In this document: positions 1 through 4,334 of the stretch, piece by piece
How the letters are laid out: each line of letters begins with the position of its first letter
Position numbering within the stretch: position 1 is the first letter of the stretch
Origin: a bacterium
GTDB taxonomy: Bacteria; UBA9089; CG2-30-40-21
Length of the DNA stretch: 6,907 nt
Assembly (NCBI GenBank): GCA_030018795.1
Contig: JASEHA010000124.1
Span: forward strand, 1 to 6,907
Direction of reading: 5' to 3'
Program-made: the position numbers and the translations under genes
Notes under the pieces: model-generated
Seen by the model: the letters and a program-made list of their open reading frames with translations, nothing else
Database searches by the model: none
What the model was told of the DNA's origin: nothing

Positions 1-7
1 GCAAAAG

Positions 8-59
8 AATAACTTTTTAGGTTGTGCACGATTTTAGAGGAGGACAGGCAAAAGTTATT
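8..59. repeat. 10-bp inverted repeat at the left edge of the window
   Basis: AATAACTTTT at 8-17 is exactly complementary to AAAAGTTATT at 50-59, with a 32-nt loop between them. GCAAAAG also occurs as a direct repeat at 1-7 and 48-54. The element lies just upstream of the candidate promoter. It could be the remnant of an upstream terminator or a small repeat element. There is no GC-rich stem with a T-run, so I do not call it a terminator. All three forward frames hit a stop within the first 36 bases, so no substantial upstream gene is visible. Confidence 0.4.
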
Positions 60-75
60 TACAGCGAAATTGCAT

Positions 76-104
76 TTGACTTTAGCTGAAATCTCTGGTA
101 AAAT
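76..104 (+). promoter_or_regulatory. sigma70-like promoter for the large lipoprotein gene
   Basis: TTGACT at 76-81 matches the -35 consensus at 5 of 6 positions. TAAAAT at 99-104 matches the -10 consensus at 5 of 6. The spacer is the optimal 17 bp. Transcription would start near 111, leaving a leader of about 78 nt before the ATG at 189. The call rests on sequence match only, but it is the best promoter-like pair in the window. Confidence 0.6.
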
Positions 105-124
105 ATTAATGTAGTGAGTGCCTT

Positions 125-140
125 ATAGGTGCGTCCCTAT
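125..140 (+). repeat. small hairpin in the leader (ATAGG/CCTAT)
   Basis: ATAGG at 125-129 pairs with CCTAT at 136-140 around the loop TGCGTC. It would lie in the 5' untranslated leader if the promoter at 76-104 is used. From memory, the phrase GTCCCTATT resembles short palindromes scattered through many environmental genomes. Only one copy is visible here, so membership of a repeat family is a guess. Confidence 0.35.
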
Positions 141-159
141 TCCTGTTGAAACGTTGTTG

Positions 160-176
160 TTGAGCGGAGTTGGAAA
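160..176 (-). repeat. degraded copy of the TTTCGACTNCGCTCAATGACC-type element
   Basis: The segment TTGAGCGGAGTTGGAAA is close to the reverse complement of the element at 4211-4231. It shares the TTGAGCG core and differs by an inserted base plus substitutions. It sits 12 bp upstream of the start codon of the lipoprotein gene. Its GGAG (166-169) is too far from the ATG to act as a normal Shine-Dalgarno sequence. The relationship is visible but the copy is degenerate. Confidence 0.4.
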
Positions 177-188
177 CAAAGAGAAATT

Positions 189-3100
189 ATGTTGAAGATA
201 ACCTTACCCATTATTCTTTGTCTGGTAATAGGCTGTTCAAGCCCAAATACTTGTGGCATCAGATGCCCGGTTGTTGCTGATAACTATATCTGTGCCTATA
301 AGACAGAGATAGAGGCAAACCTTGGGGCAAGAAAAACTTTGAGACTTAAGGGCATTGAGGATATGGCTGTCTTAAAGTTTGATACATCCATGCTTAAGGG
401 CATGGCTGTTGAGCAGGCAACCCTTTACCTTCATAAAAAGAAGAATGATTTACTGATGGCAGGGATTTCAACCATTGCCTCTGATTGGGTTGAAGGACGA
501 GGAAAGAGCTATTCACTTTCTTCAGGTTCTTCAGGTTCTTCAGGAGGAAGAAAAAATAAGCATGGGGCAAGCTGTTTCAAGTATGCTGCTTATAAAAATA
601 CCCCATGGTCATATATAGGAAGCGATATTACAGATGTTACCTTTGGACAGGGCAACAGCCTTTTTGCCTATGCCAGACCAAGGCTTGTTAAGGGCTGGTA
701 TGCCATTGATATACCCGCAAATATTGTTCATAGCTTAATCATTGGGGATCAATACGGTCTTGCCATTACCGATGAAAAAGGGCAGATACCTGTAGAAAAA
801 TCGGTTCACTCAAGGGAGAGCGTATTCCCACCCTTTCTTGTGGTTAAGGCAAAGAAGCTGAATTATAGACCACTGTCACGTTTCGACTTTGCTCAACGAC
901 CTCCTGTATCAGGATTAACCGCAGTTGCAGTGGATGGGAATATCCAATTAACATGGAAGCCAGCTAATACTGCATCTTTAGGTAAAATGGATGGAAAGGC
1001 ATTTGGTTATCATGTTCGTTACAGCTCGCTTCCAATTGTCTGGAATTCAGCCTATCGGGTTAAACGATGCGAAATACCTCGTCAACCAGACCAAGGCAAG
1101 CAAGATATGTGGTTGACGATTGACGACCTAATACCTGGACAAAAGTATTATTTCGCTGTTCAGTCCTATGATAAGGTTGGCAATACATCAGCCATTGCCT
1201 ATACAGACATTGTTTTGCCTGAACGCGAGCATGAGTTAGAGCTTCTGGAGCTTGAGTTCCCTCAGCCTGAAAGTGTACCGTTTGTCCCTATCTTTGGTAA
1301 TGGGGCAGCATCCATATGGGCTATGAGTGATATGGAAAAGGTAAGCCCTGTCACTGGAAATAGCCTTGATGAGGATAATTATACCATGCCACCTATTGAT
1401 ACTGCCAAAAAGGGTAATCCTGTCTGGGATGCAGATAAAAAGCTGGTTACCCTTTATGGGGCAAGAAATGAGGTCGTTGCCTTTCAGCTTATTATTCAGG
1501 CTATGGAGGAAAGGCTTAATAATGTAATTGTCCAGGCAGACAGTCTCATAGGAAATGCGGGTATTATCCCTGCTGAAAAAAATATTGAGCTTTTTAATCT
1601 CTGGTATGTGCCTGGGGTTGATATTTCATACACATGGAAAGGAGGAAAAGGAGTCTATTATCCTGATGCTTGTATCCCCTTAAGGCGAGGAGATGGTAAA
1701 TTCAATATTCCTTCACCTGACAATAAGATACCAAATCAGAAGAATCAGGCTGTCTGGGTTGATATCTATATCCCAAAGGGAACGCCAGATGGGGTGTATG
1801 AGGGGATATTGTCCATTGCTTCTGATGAGATTAAAACACCGGTTAGGATTGGTATAAACCTTACGGTTTGGGACTTTTGTCTGCCAGATACACCAGTGTT
1901 TGTTAATGAACTCAATGCCTATGGCGGTATTCATAAGGGTATGGGGATAGAGAGGGGAAGTCAGGGCTATAAAAAGATTGAGCTCCTCTATCATCAATTG
2001 GCACATAAACATCGAAGCACATTGAATATCCTGCCCTATGGACATGAAGGGAATATCGGCTCAATAGACTATGTCCCTGCTGCCAGCTGCCAAATGAAAA
2101 AATTGTCAACTGATGTTGACTGGACAGATTGGGACAATAGATTTGGCATGTACCTTGACGGCTCTGCCTTTACAGAGGATTATGGATATTATGGGCCTGG
2201 CACAGGGACACCGGTTACTCATTTTTACCTTCCATTCCATGAGAATTGGCCATGCAGGATGGATGATGGCTATCGCGTAAAGATTCAAGAAAAGAAATAC
2301 CCTGCTTGTGTTTATTTACATGCTGATTGTGCTCCAGCTATTGAGAAGGCATTTTCTAAGGATTATAAGGAATCATTTGTAGATATGGTTTCAGAATATG
2401 CCAGACACTTTCGAAAAAATGGATGGAATAGGACAGGGTTTCAGTTTTATTTGAACAACAAATATTATGCAAGGGAAAATAAAAAAGGCACAGCATGGTG
2501 GCTTCTTGACGAGCCTGCTCATAGGGATGACTTCCTTGCCCTTGCCTTTTTTGGCAGGCTATTCTGGGAGGGGGTGAATAAAGGGCATCAAGAAAATAGC
2601 AAGCCTTTGAGGATAGGGAGGCAGCCAGATCAAGGAGATGCTAAATTTGACTTTCGGGTTGACATCTCAAGACCACAGTATCAAAGAGAGATGCTTGATG
2701 GACTGGCAAGCCTTGAGGTTGTCTCTAACGCATTTTTTACTAAAAACCGTCTTTGTCTGGAAAGGACGAAAAAGCTTGGGCAGAAATACTGGTTTTATGG
2801 GGGTGGACCACAGATAGAGGAGCCGAGTACCAGCCTTATTGGTCTTTACTATCAGGCGTATTTAGCAGGTGCAGATGGCGGATTACCCTATTACACAAGC
2901 TTTCACCGTCCAGATTGCTGGCATAATGGTGAATATCTGGCTATTATTTATCCAGGAGTTTCTGGACCAGTAGCCGGGCTAAGGCTTAAGATGGAACGTC
3001 GGGCAGTTCAGGATATTGAATATATGGCTCTTCTGGCTGCAAGAGATGGCTGGAGCAAGAATAAGGTTAAGCAGGCTGTATTAAAAAAAATACAGCTGGA

Positions 3101-3236
3101 AGGGGAAATATTCTCTAAAGACGCAGATGACCCTGGCAAAATAACCTTTTCTCGCCTTTCTCGCCTTTCTCGCCTAAAGCCAGATGATTTTAACCGGCTA
3201 AGGATTGCGATTGCTAATACCTTGATGGTATGGTGA
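189..3236 (+). CDS. secreted lipoprotein with CBM96-like, FN3 and DUF4091/GH123-like glycoside hydrolase domains
   Basis: A 1015-residue surface lipoprotein predicted to bind and possibly hydrolyse a glycan. Residues 1-15 are a lipoprotein signal peptide with lipobox V-I-G-C and acylated Cys16. Ser at +2 favours the outer membrane. Residues about 28-222 resemble CBM96/DNRLRE beta-sandwich modules (AVLKFD, ATLYLH, DWVEG, SDITDVTFG, terminal SRE...PPFLVV). Residues about 238-345 are a fibronectin type III domain (GYHVRYSS, PGQKYYFAVQSYDKVGNTSAIA). Residues about 410-560 form a second beta-sandwich (LYGARNEVVAFQLII). The remainder resembles DUF4091 barrels, with WWLLDEP at 770-776 and the family-like ending LRLKMERRAVQDIEYMALLA. 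The adjacent Asp774-Glu775 pair recalls the catalytic pair of GH123 N-acetyl-galactosaminidases; that comparison is inference. Substrate is unknown. Three short repeat-derived segments lie in frame (residues 111-120, 231-238, 987-996). The ATG at 189 has only a weak purine-rich upstream sequence (about 178-186), but the signal peptide starts there. Family assignment is fairly sure; enzymatic activity is not. Confidence 0.85.
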   Translation: MLKITLPIILCLVIGCSSPNTCGIRCPVVADNYICAYKTEIEANLGARKTLRLKGIEDMAVLKFDTSMLKGMAVEQATLYLHKKKNDLLMAGISTIASDWVEGRGKSYSLSSGSSGSSGGRKNKHGASCFKYAAYKNTPWSYIGSDITDVTFGQGNSLFAYARPRLVKGWYAIDIPANIVHSLIIGDQYGLAITDEKGQIPVEKSVHSRESVFPPFLVVKAKKLNYRPLSRFDFAQRPPVSGLTAVAVDGNIQLTWKPANTASLGKMDGKAFGYHVRYSSLPIVWNSAYRVKRCEIPRQPDQGKQDMWLTIDDLIPGQKYYFAVQSYDKVGNTSAIAYTDIVLPEREHELELLELEFPQPESVPFVPIFGNGAASIWAMSDMEKVSPVTGNSLDEDNYTMPPIDTAKKGNPVWDADKKLVTLYGARNEVVAFQLIIQAMEERLNNVIVQADSLIGNAGIIPAEKNIELFNLWYVPGVDISYTWKGGKGVYYPDACIPLRRGDGKFNIPSPDNKIPNQKNQAVWVDIYIPKGTPDGVYEGILSIASDEIKTPVRIGINLTVWDFCLPDTPVFVNELNAYGGIHKGMGIERGSQGYKKIELLYHQLAHKHRSTLNILPYGHEGNIGSIDYVPAASCQMKKLSTDVDWTDWDNRFGMYLDGSAFTEDYGYYGPGTGTPVTHFYLPFHENWPCRMDDGYRVKIQEKKYPACVYLHADCAPAIEKAFSKDYKESFVDMVSEYARHFRKNGWNRTGFQFYLNNKYYARENKKGTAWWLLDEPAHRDDFLALAFFGRLFWEGVNKGHQENSKPLRIGRQPDQGDAKFDFRVDISRPQYQREMLDGLASLEVVSNAFFTKNRLCLERTKKLGQKYWFYGGGPQIEEPSTSLIGLYYQAYLAGADGGLPYYTSFHRPDCWHNGEYLAIIYPGVSGPVAGLRLKMERRAVQDIEYMALLAARDGWSKNKVKQAVLKKIQLEGEIFSKDADDPGKITFSRLSRLSRLKPDDFNRLRIAIANTLMVW
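518..544 (+). repeat. three perfect 9-bp tandem units (TTCTTCAGG)x3 inside the CDS
   Basis: TTCTTCAGG occurs three times without a mismatch. The 9-bp unit preserves the frame and encodes a Ser-Ser-Gly run (residues 111-120, SSGSSGSSGG). It falls right after the DWVEG motif of the N-terminal beta-sandwich, where a surface loop is expected. Perfect identity suggests recent slippage expansion, so copy number may vary between strains. Confidence 0.85.
881..901 (+). repeat. dispersed 21-bp element embedded in frame in the lipoprotein gene
   Basis: This 21-bp stretch starts TTTCGACTTT and ends GCTCAACGACC. It matches the intergenic element at 4211-4231 at 19 of 21 positions. Here it is translated, with its flanking base pair, as RFDFAQRPP (residues 231-239). 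It lies in the linker between the N-terminal beta-sandwich and the fibronectin type III domain. A noncoding-type repeat translated within a linker suggests insertion of the element into the gene. Confidence 0.65.
3148..3174 (+). repeat. three perfect 9-bp tandem units (TTTCTCGCC)x3 near the CDS 3' end
   Basis: TTTCTCGCC is repeated three times exactly and keeps the frame, encoding FSRLSRLSRL (residues 987-996). It lies in the helical tail after the DUF4091 domain. The reverse complement, GGCGAGAAA, resembles degenerate purine-rich tracts at 3462-3494 and 6746-6766, both outside genes. Confidence 0.85.
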
Positions 3237-3274
3237 TATTAAGCAGTTAGCTATTACTCGATGTTCAAGTTTTT

Positions 3275-3306
3275 ACTGGTGACCAAGCAAGTGCACCAGT
3301 CACCAG
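3275..3306. repeat. CTGGTG/CACCAG inverted-repeat hairpin
   Basis: ACTGGTG at 3275-3281 can pair with CACCAGT at 3294-3300. Alternatively CTGGTGA at 3276-3282 can pair with TCACCAG at 3300-3306. The same words are clustered at 6804-6850, also just upstream of a 58-bp repeat copy. There is no T-run, so a rho-independent terminator for the preceding gene is not supported. Confidence 0.55.
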
Positions 3307-3322
3307 AACACCGTGAGAAACT

Positions 3323-3380
3323 GATTGCAACGTCTTTCATGTCTCTTATTGTGTCCTACTTGATGCGTTCAATTCGTAAT
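3323..3380 (+). repeat. 58-bp dispersed repeat, copy A
   Basis: Begins GATTGCAACGTC and ends TTCAATTCGTAAT. It differs from copy B (3510-3567) at 3 of 58 positions and from the truncated copy C (6854-6907) at 1 of 54. The ends contain an imperfect terminal inverted repeat: ATTGCAACG at 3324-3332 against CGTTCAAT at 3366-3373, with one bulged base. It has no coding potential that I recognise. It is preceded by GAGAAACT and a CACCAG block. Confidence 0.9.
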
Positions 3381-3509
3381 GGAAGAGAGTAAGACATGAT
3401 GAAAAAGGCTGATACTTGTTGATTCCGAATTGTTTGAAAGAAGTAGTAGCAGGAAATTGTCGAGCGAGAAAGTCGAAAAGGCAAGAGAAAGTAGGATTCG
3501 ATGAAAAAC

Positions 3510-3567
3510 GATTGCAACGTCTTTTATGTCTCTTATTGTGTACTACTTGATGCATTCAATTCGTAAT
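3510..3567 (+). repeat. 58-bp dispersed repeat, copy B
   Basis: Direct-repeat copy beginning 187 bp after the start of copy A. It differs from A by CTTTTATG for CTTTCATG, GTACTAC for GTCCTAC and GCATTC for GCGTTC. The last change weakens the terminal inverted repeat. The upstream flank (3459-3509, including GATTCGATGAAAAAC) resembles a stretch before copy C at 6741-6781, so the repeated unit extends beyond 58 bp in degenerate form. Confidence 0.9.
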
Positions 3568-3575
3568 TAAGGAAA

Positions 3576-3604
3576 GTAGAGACGCAAGATTTTGCACCTC
3601 TTTT
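3576..3604. repeat. degenerate palindrome (GAGACGCAA...TTGCACCTC)
   Basis: GAGACGCAA (3579-3587) faces TTGCACCTC (3592-3600) with two mismatches, followed by TTTT. It resembles the GTAGAGACGCAA-type palindromes known from dispersed repeats in other bacteria; that comparison is from memory. It could act as a weak terminator, or could simply be a decayed mobile palindrome just upstream of the LptA-like gene. Confidence 0.4.
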
Positions 3605-3624
3605 GGTTCTGGCTCGTCCAGGTT

Positions 3625-3629
3625 AGGAG
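3625..3629 (+). promoter_or_regulatory. ribosome-binding site of the LptA-like gene
   Basis: AGGAG at 3625-3629 precedes two consecutive ATG codons at 3633 and 3636. The spacing is 3 nt to the first and 6 nt to the second, so the second ATG may be the main start. The choice changes the protein by one methionine only. Confidence 0.7.
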
Positions 3630-3632
3630 AAG

Positions 3633-4199
3633 ATGATGCTGATTATTAGAATTATTTGCCTATGTTTATTAATAATGGCTGGATATAGCCATGCTGCAGA
3701 TAGTACAAATAGTACAGATAATAATGAATTAACCATTACATCTGACAAGGCTGTCTGGGATAAGAAACAAGGGATAACTGTCTTATCTGGAAAGGTTGTT
3801 GTTAGTAAGGGCAAGTCCTTGTTTACAGCAGATATGGTTGAAATAATCGGACAGATAGGGAAGATAAAGCAGATAAAGGGTATGGGGAATGTTCGTTTTA
3901 ATGATATGGAAAGAAATATCGTTATGACTGCAGACAGGATTGAATTATCTGATTGGGAGAAACAAATAACTGCCTCTGGAAAGCTAAGGATAACCCATGG
4001 AGAAACAGTGGTTGAAGCAAATACAGCTGTCTATCATCAAAATCAGCAGAAGATTATTCTGACAGGAGAAGCAGCCATCACCCAGGAAAAAGGCAAACTT
4101 TCCGGCAAAAAGATAATATATTATCTTGGAGAGAAAGGTGAGGAAGGCGAAGAGAAGATTGAGGTTATTGAGGGAGTCAGGGCGTGGTGGAAGTGGTAG
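3633..4199 (+). CDS. LptA/OstA-like periplasmic protein
   Basis: A 188-residue exported protein of the LptA/OstA superfamily. Family members form a beta-jellyroll groove that carries lipopolysaccharide or related lipids across the periplasm. Residues 1-21 are a Sec signal peptide with likely cleavage after SHA. Residues about 32-165 show the family pattern of short repeated strands: ITSDKAVWDKKQGITVLSG, then LFTADMVEI, IVMTADRIEL, VVEANTAVYH and LSGKKIIYY. The length matches LptA, not the much larger LptD. The C-terminus is unusual: an acidic Gly/Glu/Lys turn (GEKGEEGEEK, residues 166-175) encoded by a purine-rich tract at 4128-4157, then a Trp-rich end (AWWKW). The usual neighbours (lptB, lptC, kdsC) are absent; the next gene, 135 bp downstream, encodes a YfhO-family protein. 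A role in lipopolysaccharide transport is likely by family, but this may be a paralogue, so no gene symbol is assigned. Confidence 0.8.
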   Translation: MMLIIRIICLCLLIMAGYSHAADSTNSTDNNELTITSDKAVWDKKQGITVLSGKVVVSKGKSLFTADMVEIIGQIGKIKQIKGMGNVRFNDMERNIVMTADRIELSDWEKQITASGKLRITHGETVVEANTAVYHQNQQKIILTGEAAITQEKGKLSGKKIIYYLGEKGEEGEEKIEVIEGVRAWWKW

Positions 4200-4201
4200 G
4201 C

Positions 4202-4247
4202 ATTTCGACATTTCGACTTCGCTCAATGACCGCTCCGCTCAATGATC
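4202..4247 (+). repeat. dispersed TTTCGACTTCGCTCAATGACC-type element with partial duplications
   Basis: ATTTCGAC occurs twice in tandem (4202-4209 and 4210-4217). The 21-bp element follows at 4211-4231, and a second partial unit, CTCCGCTCAATGATCA, lies at 4233-4247. The element begins 2 bp after the LptA-like stop codon. Related copies are at 881-901 (same strand, 19 of 21) and, degraded and inverted, at 160-176. I recognise this sequence type as common between genes of uncultured bacteria, but have not verified it against a database. Confidence 0.7.
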
Positions 4248-4287
4248 AGTGAGAGCAAAAGTCAGGACATATCAGTAGTAATAGAGA

Positions 4288-4317
4288 TTGTAGTGAGGGT
4301 CATTAGACCCGTATATT
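4288..4317 (+). promoter_or_regulatory. weak candidate promoter for the YfhO-family gene
   Basis: TTGTAG (4288-4293) and TATATT (4312-4317) are separated by 18 bp. Transcription would begin close to the ribosome-binding site at 4325-4329, leaving a very short leader. The -35 match is poor, and co-transcription with the LptA-like gene is equally possible. Confidence 0.25.
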
Positions 4318-4324
4318 ATATAAA

Positions 4325-4329
4325 GGGAG
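4325..4329 (+). promoter_or_regulatory. ribosome-binding site that fixes the YfhO-family start
   Basis: GGGAG at 4325-4329 lies 5 nt before ATG 4335. The open frame runs upstream to an ATG at 4242, but that codon lies inside the dispersed element at 4202-4247 and has no Shine-Dalgarno sequence. The 31 extra residues do not resemble the family N-terminus. The start at 4335 is therefore preferred. Confidence 0.75.
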
Positions 4330-4334
4330 AACTT

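Larger units (their letters stand above)
3237..3632. other. 396-bp gene-free, repeat-rich intergenic region
   Basis: No credible gene is present on either strand. Short open frames here have no recognisable start context or family and overlap the repeats. The region contains CACCAG/CTGGTG inverted repeats (3275-3306), two 58-bp repeat copies (3323-3380 and 3510-3567), a purine-rich GCGAGAAA-type tract (3462-3494) and a degenerate palindrome (3576-3604). I see no strong terminator behind the lipoprotein gene and no convincing promoter for the downstream LptA-like gene. The next gene must nevertheless be transcribed from this region or by read-through. Confidence 0.75.

Noticed and set aside
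1713..2288. Reverse-strand open frames inside the lipoprotein gene
   Set aside because: They lie wholly within a well-supported forward gene, overlap one another and show no family-like sequence.
1080..2636. Hexapeptide RQPDQG occurring twice in the lipoprotein (residues 298-303 and 811-816)
   Set aside because: The DNA differs at several positions and the surrounding sequence is unrelated. The first occurrence sits where FN3 domains of this type have a Pro-rich loop, so chance is the simplest explanation.
3346..3555. Short open frame on the reverse strand spanning the repeats
   Set aside because: It consists mostly of the two repeat copies read backwards, has no ribosome-binding site and no recognisable family features.
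3323..3567. Possible CRISPR array from the two 58-bp repeats
   Set aside because: Only two adjacent copies, too long a unit, a spacer of about 129 bp that itself contains repeats, and no cas genes in the window.
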